DNA from: Pseudomonas putida
Lineage (GTDB): Bacteria; Pseudomonadota; Gammaproteobacteria; Pseudomonadales; Pseudomonadaceae
DNA: 64,000 nt
Assembly (NCBI RefSeq): GCF_004357765.1
Contig: NZ_SMTE01000001.1
Location: forward strand, 186,001-250,000
Direction: 5' to 3'
Below the pieces are notes generated by a model. The model searched no databases. It was not told where the DNA came from and saw only the letters and a program-made list of their open reading frames with translations. This document shows positions 55,401 through 63,885 of this stretch, one piece after another; the first letter of the stretch is position 1, and each line of letters starts with the position of its first letter. The position numbers and the translations under genes were made by a program.

Positions 55401-56444
55401 ATGAGCATCATCCAGGACTTCGACCTGAACAATTTGGATCGTCTGCTACGCAGCTTTTCCCAGCGTGCGCAGCCACTGAACCTCGATACCCAGCTGCCCG
55501 AGCTGATGCACGCCTTGCAAGCCGATCAACTCGACCTGCTGCCGTTGCCTGGTCAGGGCCATACGCTGCGGCGCTGGCAGACCTTGGCGCGCGTGGCCGG
55601 CTGCGACCTGGCCTTGGCCAAGCTCTATGAAGGTCATACCGATGCCCTGGCGATTCTCGCCGAATGCAGTGCAGCCCACCACGCTCGCACGGGTATCTGG
55701 GGCGTGTGGGCTGCCGAGCCGCCCGATGCGCGCACGAGGATCGTCGCCCGGGAAGGTGAACAGGTGCGCCTGTCCGGGCGCAAGGCTTGGTGCTCAGGCG
55801 CCCTGCAGATCGACCGGGCCTTGATCACCGCCTGGGCTGACGACGACCAACCACAACTGGTGGCCATCGACCTGGCTGATGGCGGCCAACAGCTGCAGGT
55901 CGAGCGTTGGCAGGCCCTTGGCATGGCGACGACCACCAGCGTGGAACTGGAATTCGACGATGCGCCGGGGATCGCCATCGGCCGTCCTGGGCAGTACCTG
56001 ACCCGCCCCGGCTTCTGGCACGGCGGCGCGGGTATCGCGGCCTGCTGGTACGGTGCCGCCGAAGCGCTGGCCGACTATCTGCGCGAGCACTGCCGCAAGC
56101 CTCGTCCCGATCCGCATGCCCAGGCACACCTGGGTGCAGTGGATGCCGCCTTGTACGGTGCCCGCGCCAGCTTGCGCGAATGCGCGGCGTGGATCGACCA
56201 ACAACCCACTGCCGATGCCAGCTTCGAAGTACGTCGGACGCGGGCTCAGGTCGAACAGGCAGTCGATCAGGTCATCCATCACGTCGGTCGGGCGCTAGGG
56301 GCCACACCGTTCTGCCGCAGCCCGCACTTTGCGCGCCTGAGCGCCGACTTACCGGTATTTTTGCGCCAGAGTCATGCCGAACGGGATCTGGCCGGGCTCG
56401 GCCAACAGTTGGCACAGATGCCTGCAGGAGCTTGGCAGTTATGA
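55401..56444 (+). CDS. acyl-CoA dehydrogenase-like flavoprotein
   Basis: The 347-residue protein resembles acyl-CoA dehydrogenases: a helical N-terminal part (LARVAGCDLALAKLYEGHTDAL), the beta domain with GIWGVWAAEPPDARTR and LSGRKAWCSGA, and a C-terminal helical part. It is shorter than the usual 380 residues and the catalytic glutamate is not obvious. It starts a run of four overlapping genes (PIG-L deacetylase, methyltransferase, glycosyltransferase), which suggests it modifies an unknown small glycosylated or acylated metabolite rather than a fatty acid in beta-oxidation. Confidence 0.8.
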   Translation: MSIIQDFDLNNLDRLLRSFSQRAQPLNLDTQLPELMHALQADQLDLLPLPGQGHTLRRWQTLARVAGCDLALAKLYEGHTDALAILAECSAAHHARTGIWGVWAAEPPDARTRIVAREGEQVRLSGRKAWCSGALQIDRALITAWADDDQPQLVAIDLADGGQQLQVERWQALGMATTTSVELEFDDAPGIAIGRPGQYLTRPGFWHGGAGIAACWYGAAEALADYLREHCRKPRPDPHAQAHLGAVDAALYGARASLRECAAWIDQQPTADASFEVRRTRAQVEQAVDQVIHHVGRALGATPFCRSPHFARLSADLPVFLRQSHAERDLAGLGQQLAQMPAGAWQL

Positions 56445-57196
56445 CCGAAAACCTGATCCAGGCCAGCAGCGGCACTCCGTGGTCGGCCTGGCAACACTCC
56501 GCGCACCTGGCCAGGGCCAGTTGGATGAGCCCCGAACAGTTGTGTCCGCCTGGACAGCGCCTGATCTTGCTGGCCCCCCACCCCGATGACGAGATTCTCA
56601 TGGCCGGCGGCCTGCTCGGCGAATTTCGCGGCCGTGAACGGGACCTGGTGTTGATCTCCGCCACCGATGGCGAAGGCAGCCACCCAGGTTCGCAGCAGTG
56701 GACCGAACACCGCCTACGTCGCCAGCGCCCCTTGGAGAGCCGGCACGCGCTTGCGCAACTCGACCTCGACCTGAACCAGTTGGATTGGCGCCGCCTCAAC
56801 CTCAAGGATGGCGACCTGCCACGTAACGAAGCGTTTCTGCTCAATCACCTCAACCAGTTGCTCAAGCCGGGCGACGTTGTGCTGACCACCTGGCGCGGCG
56901 ATGGCCACTGCGACCACGAAGCCGTGGGCCGTGCAGCTGCCCAGGCCAGTCAGGCGCGCCAGGCACGCCTGGTGGAAGTACCGGTCTGGGCCTGGCATTG
57001 GGCACAACCGGACGACCCACGTCTGCCCTGGCCGCGCGCCCACCGCGTCCAACTGGACGAAGCCCAGGTCGCCCGCAAGCGCCAGGCCTTGGCAGCCCAC
57101 GTCAGCCAATTGCAACCCGACCAGGACAAGCCGCCAGTGCTGCCTGCAACGCTACTGGATTGCTTACTGCAGCCTTTCGAACTGGTGTTTCTTTGA
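56441..57196 (+). CDS. PIG-L/LmbE-family deacetylase
   Basis: This 251-residue zinc-dependent N-deacetylase has the metal motif APHPDDEILMAGG, a further histidine in GDGHCDHEAVG, and VLISATDGEGSHPG. Members remove acetyl groups from GlcNAc-type sugars in GPI, mycothiol, bacillithiol and antibiotic biosynthesis. Here it follows the acyl-CoA dehydrogenase gene with ATGA overlap and precedes a methyltransferase and a glycosyltransferase, so an amino-sugar conjugate is a plausible substrate (inference). Confidence 0.88.
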   Translation: MTENLIQASSGTPWSAWQHSAHLARASWMSPEQLCPPGQRLILLAPHPDDEILMAGGLLGEFRGRERDLVLISATDGEGSHPGSQQWTEHRLRRQRPLESRHALAQLDLDLNQLDWRRLNLKDGDLPRNEAFLLNHLNQLLKPGDVVLTTWRGDGHCDHEAVGRAAAQASQARQARLVEVPVWAWHWAQPDDPRLPWPRAHRVQLDEAQVARKRQALAAHVSQLQPDQDKPPVLPATLLDCLLQPFELVFL

Positions 57197-57207
57197 ACGG
57201 AGTTTCC

Positions 57208-57807
57208 ATGAGCCTCGATGCGCAATATTTCGCCGACCTTTACGCCACCGACGAAGACCCCTGGGCATTCCGCACCCGCTGGTACGAGCGGCGCAAGCGC
57301 GACTTGGTCATGGCCAGCCTGCCGCGCCAGTGCTATCAGCGGGTGTTCGAACCGGCCTGTGCCAACGGAGAGTTGAGCGCGGCACTGGCCGAGCGGTGCG
57401 CTGAGCTGCTATGCCAGGATCTGGATCCCACCGCAGTCGGCTTGGCCAGCGACCGCTTGGCGAATATGCCCAACACATCGGTTGCACAGGGTCGCCTGCC
57501 TGGGGATTGGCCAGGCGGGCGATTCGACCTGATCGTGCTCAGCGAGGTGGGTTACTACTTGGATCCGACCGACTGGTTGCAAGTGATCGAGCAGTCGATC
57601 CGCAGTCTGACCTACGACGGCGGACTGCTCGCCTGCCACTGGCGTCACCCCATTGCCGGGTGCCCCCAGGACGGTCGCGAAGTGCACGCCATGCTGGATC
57701 GGCACCTGCCGCTGTATCGGGTGTTCCGCCACGAGGAAGGCGACTTCCTGCTCGAGTACTGGGCCTGCCAGCCCAGTGTCATCGACCTGGACGAGACCTG
57801 CCCATGA
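57208..57807 (+). CDS. SAM-dependent methyltransferase, NodS-like
   Basis: The 199-residue methyltransferase has DEDPWAFRTRWYERRKRDLVMASLP at the front, which is the characteristic opening of the NodS group (N-methylation of chitooligosaccharides in rhizobia). The cofactor-binding RVFEPACANGELSAAL and FDLIVLSEVGYYLD follow. The ATG at 57208 is 11 bp after the deacetylase stop. De-N-acetylation followed by N-methylation, as in NodB-NodS, would fit the gene order; this is inference. Confidence 0.85.
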   Translation: MSLDAQYFADLYATDEDPWAFRTRWYERRKRDLVMASLPRQCYQRVFEPACANGELSAALAERCAELLCQDLDPTAVGLASDRLANMPNTSVAQGRLPGDWPGGRFDLIVLSEVGYYLDPTDWLQVIEQSIRSLTYDGGLLACHWRHPIAGCPQDGREVHAMLDRHLPLYRVFRHEEGDFLLEYWACQPSVIDLDETCP

Positions 57808-58466
57808 TCGCCGTGATCATTCCTGCGCACAACGAAGCCCGACGTCTGGGGCGTTGTCTCAAGGCGCTGCGCACGGCAGTGGCACTGGCCGAGCGCGAAG
57901 GGCACGACGTGCAGACCTTGGTAGTGCTCGACCGCTGCAGCGATGGCACCGCGATGATCGCCCGTCACCATGGGGTGGACACCCTGGAGGTCGATGCCGG
58001 AAATGTCGGCATGGCCCGCCGAGCCGGTGCTCAGTGGATGCTGGACCGCGGCGCACACTGGTTGGCCTGCACAGATGCCGACAGCCAGGTGCCGCCCCAC
58101 TGGCTGGTCTCGCAGATGGCCTGCAACGCCGATGCGGTCTGCGGAACCGTGCATGTGGCGCGCTGGCAACCCTGGCAGAAAGCCTCGCTACGCAAGTTGT
58201 ACCTGAGCCGCTATCGAGCCGAAGAAGGACATCGACACATCCACGGCGCCAACCTTGGCATCTGTGCACGCGCCTATCAACGGGCCGGAGGTTTCCAGCC
58301 ACTGGCCGCCCATGAGGACGTGCGGTTGATCAGCGACCTGCAGGCCTTGGGCGCGCAGATCGTGTGGACCGCCCGGCACAGCGTGGCGACCAGCAGCCGG
58401 ACCGACAGTCGCGCGCGAGAAGGCTTTGGCGATTACCTGTCCGGTTTGCAATCGATGATCAGCTGA
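57804..58466 (+). CDS. family 2 glycosyltransferase
   Basis: This 220-residue GT-A fold transferase has IIPAHNEARRLGRCLKAL at the N-terminus, VVLDRCSDGTAMIA, and the DxD-like CTDADSQVPPHWL motif, with HIHGANLGICARAYQRAGGF in the acceptor part. It is short and without a membrane segment. The start overlaps the methyltransferase stop by 4 bp. It ends 8 bp before the convergent ku gene. Probably it adds a sugar to the product of the four-gene pathway. Confidence 0.85.
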   Translation: MIAVIIPAHNEARRLGRCLKALRTAVALAEREGHDVQTLVVLDRCSDGTAMIARHHGVDTLEVDAGNVGMARRAGAQWMLDRGAHWLACTDADSQVPPHWLVSQMACNADAVCGTVHVARWQPWQKASLRKLYLSRYRAEEGHRHIHGANLGICARAYQRAGGFQPLAAHEDVRLISDLQALGAQIVWTARHSVATSSRTDSRAREGFGDYLSGLQSMIS

Positions 58467-58474
58467 GCCCCTGC

Positions 58475-59317
58475 TCAAGAGGCCTTACGAGAGCGCTTGG
58501 CCGGCTTCTTCTTGGCAGCCGGGGTGCTCTTGCCACCCAGGCTGCGCTTGAGCAGCTCGGTGAGATCGATGATGTCGGCTCCTTTCTGCCCCTGGCCGCC
58601 CTCTCCTTTTTCCACCACGCTGATCTTGCCCTTGCTGGCCTTTTCCTCGACCAGGTCGAGGATGGTCTCGCGGAAGGCATCGTGGTAGTCATCGGGGCTC
58701 CAGCTACCGCTCATGTCCTCCACCAGGCGCTTGGCCATGGTCAGCTCACGTTTGTCCACCTTGGCATCGGTCACGCTCTTGTCCAGTTCCAAGGTGTCCA
58801 GGCCGCGCACTTCTGCCGGCCAGCGCAGGGTGATGAGCACCAGCGCATCGTCCAGTGCGCGGAGCAAGGCCAGATGCTGCTTGGTATGCAGTACCACGGT
58901 GGCCAGGGCTACCTTGCCGGTGCTTTCCAAGGTTTCCCGCAGCAAGGCATACACCTTGCCGCCGCGCTTGTCAGGGCTGAGGTAATAGGGGGTATCGAAG
59001 TGCTGCAGCGGTATTTCGGATGCATCGACGAACGAGAAAATATCGATGGTCTGGGTCGCTTCTGGCCGCGCCGCATGGATTTCCTGCTCGCTGATCACCA
59101 CATAACGCCCTTTTTCGTATTCGACGCCCTTGACGATGTCATCCTTATCGATTTCCTTGCCGGTGACCTTGTTTATCCGCTTGTAACCCACTGGTTCCAT
59201 GCTGCGCTTGTCGAGCCAGTCAAAATCGACCCGCTCCGAGCGCACCGCGGAATTGAGCGACACCGGTATGTGCACCAGGCCGAAGCTGATCGCGCCTTTC
59301 CAGATTGCCCGAGCCAT
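58475..59317 (-). CDS. ku: NHEJ protein Ku
   Basis: This 280-residue bacterial Ku homologue starts RAIWKGAISFGLVHIPVSL and has the DFDWLDKRSMEPVGYKRIN and GVEYEKGRYVVISEQE segments of the core ring, and a lysine-rich C-terminal tail (about 255-280) as in forms that stimulate LigD and bind DNA ends. With LigD at 52853 it makes a complete two-component end-joining system. Ku and LigD are on opposite strands, separated by the four-gene operon. Confidence 0.95.
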   Translation of the reverse strand: MARAIWKGAISFGLVHIPVSLNSAVRSERVDFDWLDKRSMEPVGYKRINKVTGKEIDKDDIVKGVEYEKGRYVVISEQEIHAARPEATQTIDIFSFVDASEIPLQHFDTPYYLSPDKRGGKVYALLRETLESTGKVALATVVLHTKQHLALLRALDDALVLITLRWPAEVRGLDTLELDKSVTDAKVDKRELTMAKRLVEDMSGSWSPDDYHDAFRETILDLVEEKASKGKISVVEKGEGGQGQKGADIIDLTELLKRSLGGKSTPAAKKKPAKRSRKAS

Positions 59318-59336
59318 TTCATTGCTCCTATGGTAG

Positions 59337-59357
59337 GCGCCCTGACCCGCAGGGCGC
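59337..59357 (-). terminator. hairpin between SDR and ku genes
   Basis: GCGCCCTG, loop ACCCG, CAGGGCGC is an 8-bp perfect stem located after the SDR stop and 20 bp before the ku start on the minus strand. It could terminate the SDR transcript or attenuate ku; no T-run on the minus strand. Confidence 0.45.
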
Positions 59358-59404
59358 TTTCCTCAGCAGACTCCGCACTGTGACGAAGGTTTAGCCGGCC
59401 TGCC

Positions 59405-60310
59405 CTACGGCAGAGGGTTGCCGCCGGTCACGCCGAACACTTCGCCAGTGATATAGCTTGACTCCTGGCTGGCAAGCAGCACATACAGAGGTGCGCATTC
59501 GGCAGGCTGACCCGGGCGTTTCATCGGCGTTTGGTTGCCGAATTCGGGGATTTTCTCAGGCGGCTGGCCACCGCTGGGCTGCAATACTGTCCAGATCGGT
59601 CCAGGCGCCACCGCATTGACCCGGATACCCCGCTCGATCACCTGCTTGGACAGAGCCTTGGTGAAGGCGACGATCGCCGCCTTGGTGGTGGCATAGTCCA
59701 GCAAGGTCGCCGAGGGTTGGTAGGATTGGATCGAAGCGGTATTGATGATGGTCGCACCGGCCGGCATCAACGGCACTGCGGCCTGACACAACCAGAACAA
59801 CGCATACACATTGGTCTTCATGGTGTGGTCGAACTGCTCGTGGCTGATTTGGCCAATATCCTTGCGCGCTTCTTGCTTGCCTGCGACGTTGACCAGAATA
59901 TCCAGCCCACCCAGCTGTTCGTGGGCCTGGTCGACCAGGGTCTTGCAGAACGCCTCGTCCTTGAGGTCGCCAGGAATCGCTATGGCCTTGCGGCCTTCAG
60001 CCTCGATCAGTTTGATCACCTCGCGGGCATCGGCCTGCTCGATCGGCATGTAGTTGAGTGCGATATCAGCCCCTTCACGGGCGAATGCCACCGCCACTGC
60101 ACGGCCGATGCCGGAATCCGCGCCGGTGATCAGCGCTTTGCGCCCTGCCAGTCGGCCGAATCCTTTATAGGTGGCTTCGCCATGGTCCGGCTTGGGCTGC
60201 ATGTCCGCGTCCAGGCCTGGTGCGGACTGGCCCTGGGAGGGAAACGGTGGGTGGGGATACTGCGTCAGCGGATTCTGCAGGCTGAACTGATCCTGGGGTT
60301 TGCTGGCCAT
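59405..60310 (-). CDS. SDR-family oxidoreductase, YghA-like
   Basis: This 301-residue short-chain dehydrogenase with a 40-residue N-terminal extension ([16 protein letters not shown]) is typical of the YghA/GsiB-associated stress SDRs. The cofactor motif [14 protein letters not shown], catalytic YATTK, and NVAG are present; the C-terminus has [14 protein letters not shown]. The ATG at 60310 has GAGG upstream; the frame to 60358 is not needed. The substrate is unknown, probably NADP(H)-dependent aldehyde or sugar reduction in stress. Confidence 0.88.
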   Translation of the reverse strand: MASKPQDQFSLQNPLTQYPHPPFPSQGQSAPGLDADMQPKPDHGEATYKGFGRLAGRKALITGADSGIGRAVAVAFAREGADIALNYMPIEQADAREVIKLIEAEGRKAIAIPGDLKDEAFCKTLVDQAHEQLGGLDILVNVAGKQEARKDIGQISHEQFDHTMKTNVYALFWLCQAAVPLMPAGATIINTASIQSYQPSATLLDYATTKAAIVAFTKALSKQVIERGIRVNAVAPGPIWTVLQPSGGQPPEKIPEFGNQTPMKRPGQPAECAPLYVLLASQESSYITGEVFGVTGGNPLP

Positions 60311-60427
60311 TGGGAGCCTCCTCTGAGTAAAACCGTCGTGGCTCCTAAAGCGGGCCACCTAGGGTTTCGAGAAGGCTATCGGCGTCAAGGTTTGTTCGCG
60401 CCGCCCCCATGGCCGACCAATGGTCGA

Positions 60428-61009
60428 TCAGTCGAACAGCGCCTTGGCGAAAGCCGCGGCGGCAAGGTGTACCTGGACCGACCAGTCGTCTGCCGCATCG
60501 CTGCCGGCGTCATCGGAGACATATTTCAAACACAGGAAGGGGATGCCTTCTTCGCGGGCGATCAAGGCCAATACGTAAGCCTCCATGTCGACCACGTCGT
60601 AGGGCGCCTCGCCATGCTGGGTCTCGAAATTGTCGCCGGTGCCGCAGATGCCCAACGGCAGGCCCGGCATGCTCAGGCCTTGCTCCAGGACCACCGGGAT
60701 ATCCGCGAAAGGCGTTTCGTAACGGGCGAATCCCAATGGCGTTACATCCATGTCCCGTTGCACGAAGCGTGTGCAGCACACCAGTTGACCCTTGCCATAA
60801 CGAGGACTCCCAGCGGAGCCGAGGTTGACGATCAACTTGGGCCTGCGTCTCTGCAGCGCCTTGGTCAACGCGATGGCGGCATTGACCTTGCCGATCCCGG
60901 TGAACACCGCATCGACATGGCTGAAAGCATCGGCCGCTTCGGCCTCCAGGGCAAAGACAAAGAGGGTGTCTGCCAGCGCGACGCTGGTGTGTTCATCGAT
61001 GTGGATCAT
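60428..61009 (-). CDS. nucleosidase, MTA/SAH nucleosidase family
   Basis: This 193-residue member of the purine-nucleoside phosphorylase/MTAN family has VFTGIGKVNAAIALTKALQ, LIVNLGSAGS, and VVDMEAYVLALIAREEGIPFLCLKYVSDDA, in which ME and the C-terminal aspartate are the substrate-binding and catalytic positions. It is shorter than E. coli MTAN (232). It would release adenine from methylthioadenosine or a related nucleoside. The ATG at 61009 has GAAAG upstream. Confidence 0.85.
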   Translation of the reverse strand: MIHIDEHTSVALADTLFVFALEAEAADAFSHVDAVFTGIGKVNAAIALTKALQRRRPKLIVNLGSAGSPRYGKGQLVCCTRFVQRDMDVTPLGFARYETPFADIPVVLEQGLSMPGLPLGICGTGDNFETQHGEAPYDVVDMEAYVLALIAREEGIPFLCLKYVSDDAGSDAADDWSVQVHLAAAAFAKALFD

Positions 61010-61149
61010 GGGGCTTTCTTTCCGCAGTAAATGGCGCCCGGCCACTCTAAACGGCGTTGCTGATGGCTGCAAACCCCTTGGCAGCGCTTGTGTAACATCC
61101 TACGTCGGCCCCCTGTCACAGGCCTTGATCACGCGCGTGCGCACTGGCC

Positions 61150-62106
61150 TCAGCCGTTGCGGGTGACCGTCAGTACGACCGCTGCAATGCGCTCGACCTG
61201 CTGATAACCCGGCTCGCGCAGTTGTTCACCGAACACATCCGGGTCAATCTCGCGGTATACCCACGACCAGCGTGGGCCGGCCAGGCGCAGACGGATTGCC
61301 TCGAGCAAGGCATCCCGACCTTCGACCATCGCCACCCCCGTATACAACAGTAGCGTACCGCCTGGGCTGAGCCGCTCGCGGGCCTGCTCGACGATCCTCA
61401 GGGATAACTGTGCGCCCAAGGCGCCGCCGCCATGACGGTAGGTTCGCTCGCCGCCATCGAGCATGTAGGGTGGATTCGCCACGATCAGATCGAAGTTGCC
61501 GGCGATACCGTCGAGCAGGTCGCTGGGCTCAACCGACAGGTTGCCGACCCCCGCGAGCGCAGCATTGATGGCGGTATAGCGCAAGGCCAAGGGATTGATA
61601 TCGACAGCGCTGACCTGCGCATGCTGCGCCGCACGGGCGATCAGGATGGCACCGAGGCCGCTGCCGCAGCCAATGTCCACCGCATGCTCGACACGGCTGG
61701 GGCGGCTTTGCAGATGATCGTGGATAACGTCGGCGAAACGGTAGCTGTCCGGACCGAAGAACACGGCGTCCGCGGTATCGGTCGGGTATGCCGAATGCAC
61801 CAGCAGCAGATCGTCGAGGCTGGACCAGCGCACCGAGCTGCTCAGCAGCCCGCCCGGTTCGTTCACGATCACCTGGGCCAAGCGCAACTGCTCGAGTTCG
61901 TCAGCGGAAATCAGCGACGGTTCGAAGGGGCGGCTCCAGCCGAAGATGTCACGCAGCGTGTGCGCCTGTTCGGCTCCAGGGCGCCCATTGTTGTACGCGT
62001 GGGTTGCCGGCGTGACACACGTGAAGCGGTAGCCATCGGCACGCAAGCGGCGCCCGAGTTGCAACAGCGCAGCGTCCGCTTCGGTCTGTTCAGGGTCCAG
62101 TCGCAT
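61150..62106 (-). CDS. class I methyltransferase with NPPY motif
   Basis: The 318-residue methyltransferase has an N-terminal accessory part (LISADELEQLRLAQVIVNEPG) and a Rossmann core: AVDIGCGSGLGAILIA, SAVDINPLALRYTAIN, and FDLIVANPPYML, where NPPY is the amino-acceptor motif of protein- or nucleic-acid-amide/amine methyltransferases (HemK/RlmG type). Its ATG overlaps the stop of the heme-oxygenase-like gene (TGATG), suggesting a joint job, possibly modification of a product of that enzyme; the target is not known. Confidence 0.82.
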   Translation of the reverse strand: MRLDPEQTEADAALLQLGRRLRADGYRFTCVTPATHAYNNGRPGAEQAHTLRDIFGWSRPFEPSLISADELEQLRLAQVIVNEPGGLLSSSVRWSSLDDLLLVHSAYPTDTADAVFFGPDSYRFADVIHDHLQSRPSRVEHAVDIGCGSGLGAILIARAAQHAQVSAVDINPLALRYTAINAALAGVGNLSVEPSDLLDGIAGNFDLIVANPPYMLDGGERTYRHGGGALGAQLSLRIVEQARERLSPGGTLLLYTGVAMVEGRDALLEAIRLRLAGPRWSWVYREIDPDVFGEQLREPGYQQVERIAAVVLTVTRNG

Positions 62107-63437
62107 CAATGGGGTACCTCCTGGACGAGGCCCGTGGCGCGAATATAGGCCTGGGTGGCGAGCAATCCTTCTGGCAAGGCATGACGGTTGCCGCTCATTC
62201 GTTCGATCAGCGCGTCGACACTGTCGTGCGTCCCAGTCGGTGGCAACGGCTCCAGCGCCAGCTGCGCTTCCCAGCTTCCCGGCGCGACTCGGCGGGTCTG
62301 GCCCTGCCAATCGGCGGCGATCCAGTCGTACCACAGTTGTTTCTCATAGGCGTCGAATACCCCGAACATAGGCGCCGATGGGCCTTCGATCATACGCCAC
62401 CAGCGGCTCTGCGCCGGGTCGCAACCGCGCTGGATCCAGCCTTGGTCCTGCATGGCCGCGAGAAAGCCTGGCATCAACCCTGGCTCGGCCAACCATTGGT
62501 TGATGGTGCGTTTCTGCAGCCGGCAGCGGTCGCAATGCATGAACTGACCGAACACCCGCTTGCGCTCCAGCGCAGCGAGCAATTCGGCCTGCAGGTCGAA
62601 TCGCTCTATCAACGCGGGGGTGGCGGTACCCAGGTCGTTGAGCCGATAGCCATTGCGTACACGTCGATAAAAGCTTTCGCCAGCGTCCTCTGGGCACAGC
62701 AGGTGCAGCGCTTGTATGGCTTTCTGCGCATGGCCGCTGGCGGCGTTGTCGATCGTGACATGCAGTTGAAAGTAGTGTCCGTCGATGCCCAGTTCAGCCA
62801 GCTCGTAGGTGGTGATCAGCAGGTGCAAAGGCGGTTGCTCGTAACCCAGGTTATAGCCGATGACCTCAGGTAAGTAGTGCTCGCCATATTGGCCCAACGC
62901 CAGTTGCAAGGCACCAGAGAGGTAACGCTCATCGGCAAGAGGAAGCGTATCCACGCAGCCAAGGCGGCTAAGCAGGCGCTGATAGATCAATACATGGTTG
63001 CAACGAGGATCGCCGTCGCCCAACTCTTCGAGATACGTTCGAATCAATCCGTGGTAACGGGGATCGCGCCATCGCGGCAAGGTCGAATACAGCCATGCAC
63101 CGTCCACCGCCTTGGTCGGAGCCACCTGCTGGATGAACCAGAGCGCGTGGGCACGGTTGCTGAAATAGCGCCGCGGCGCTCCTTGGTGACGTCGTTCGAG
63201 ATAACCGGCATGGGCTTGGGCGACCTGGTTGGCATGCATGCGGCTCCAGGCCGGGAGCTGTGCAGGATCGGATGGAAGGTCATCGGACAAGGTCGCGGCC
63301 TGGTCCAATTGCCTGTCAAGCCAGGCTCGGCTGTCTCCCTCTACTCCCTGCAGCAAGCGGCGGTAACGCTGTTGCAGCGTATCATTGCCGCTTAGTGGGG
63401 TTACCAGCTGTGGGGTGTTGCAGGTCATGACCGTCAT
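62106..63437 (-). CDS. heme-oxygenase-like iron-containing redox enzyme
   Basis: The 443-residue protein has a heme-oxygenase-like all-helical fold, as in the iron-containing redox enzyme family of diiron oxidases. ELAELGIDGHYFQLHVTIDNAASGHAQKAI carries conserved E/H/D/H residues typical of the metal site. The C-terminal half has CDRCRLQKRTINQWL, a CxxC that could bind a metal. The ATG at 63437 is chosen (the frame runs to 63584 without family-like sequence). Family members act in unusual oxidations such as N-oxygenation or decarboxylation; the substrate here is unknown. Confidence 0.78.
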   Translation of the reverse strand: MTVMTCNTPQLVTPLSGNDTLQQRYRRLLQGVEGDSRAWLDRQLDQAATLSDDLPSDPAQLPAWSRMHANQVAQAHAGYLERRHQGAPRRYFSNRAHALWFIQQVAPTKAVDGAWLYSTLPRWRDPRYHGLIRTYLEELGDGDPRCNHVLIYQRLLSRLGCVDTLPLADERYLSGALQLALGQYGEHYLPEVIGYNLGYEQPPLHLLITTYELAELGIDGHYFQLHVTIDNAASGHAQKAIQALHLLCPEDAGESFYRRVRNGYRLNDLGTATPALIERFDLQAELLAALERKRVFGQFMHCDRCRLQKRTINQWLAEPGLMPGFLAAMQDQGWIQRGCDPAQSRWWRMIEGPSAPMFGVFDAYEKQLWYDWIAADWQGQTRRVAPGSWEAQLALEPLPPTGTHDSVDALIERMSGNRHALPEGLLATQAYIRATGLVQEVPH

Positions 63438-63462
63438 GCAGGGCTCCTGGGCAGGCTCTCGA

Positions 63463-63657
63463 TCAACGATTCTCTTCCCGCGGCATCGGCTCGGGGTCGG
63501 GCGCCGGCTGTGGCGCAGGTTTGTCGGTGTTCTGCATTTGCACCGAGGATTTACTCTGGTCGCTACCCTGGGTCGCATGATCATCGTTGTCCCGATCGAA
63601 GCACCCCCCCAGCAAAGTCAGGCTGCCCAACAAGGCAATCAAGGGAAACAGGCGCAT
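63463..63657 (-). CDS. small lipoprotein
   Basis: This 64-residue protein has a lipoprotein signal peptide: charged start, hydrophobic segment FPLIALLGSLTLL, then lipobox LGGC at about residues 16-19, followed by a short polar, proline-rich tail (PAPQPAPDPEPMPREE). It is likely anchored in the outer or inner membrane; function unknown. It is upstream of the heme-oxygenase-like gene on the same strand. Confidence 0.75.
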   Translation of the reverse strand: MRLFPLIALLGSLTLLGGCFDRDNDDHATQGSDQSKSSVQMQNTDKPAPQPAPDPEPMPREENR

Positions 63658-63720
63658 GGTATGTCCTCCGTCATGAATAGGTATGCAGTGCCAGGTCACC
63701 CTGGCACCGCGCTGCCTCAC

Positions 63721-63885
63721 TTACGACCGGCCACCCTTGCGGCCCGACTCGCTGCTACGGCCACTTCCAGACTGCTGCCCGCCTTTGCGGCCGGCTTCGG
63801 AAGCTTTCTCGCGGTCGTTGGCGAAGTTGCCCGGGTTCTTGTTGCTGCCCTGGCTGCCGGTGCGGCTGTTGTCTTTCTTGTCCAT
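63721..63885 (-). CDS. KGG-repeat stress protein, short form
   Basis: This 54-residue protein has one full KGG unit (NPGNFANDREKASEAGRKGG) and a second half-unit (SESGRKGG), closely related to the two-unit protein at 41841-42056. It is hydrophilic and probably stress induced. The ATG at 63885 is preceded by AGGTG. Confidence 0.88.
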   Translation of the reverse strand: MDKKDNSRTGSQGSNKNPGNFANDREKASEAGRKGGQQSGSGRSSESGRKGGRS

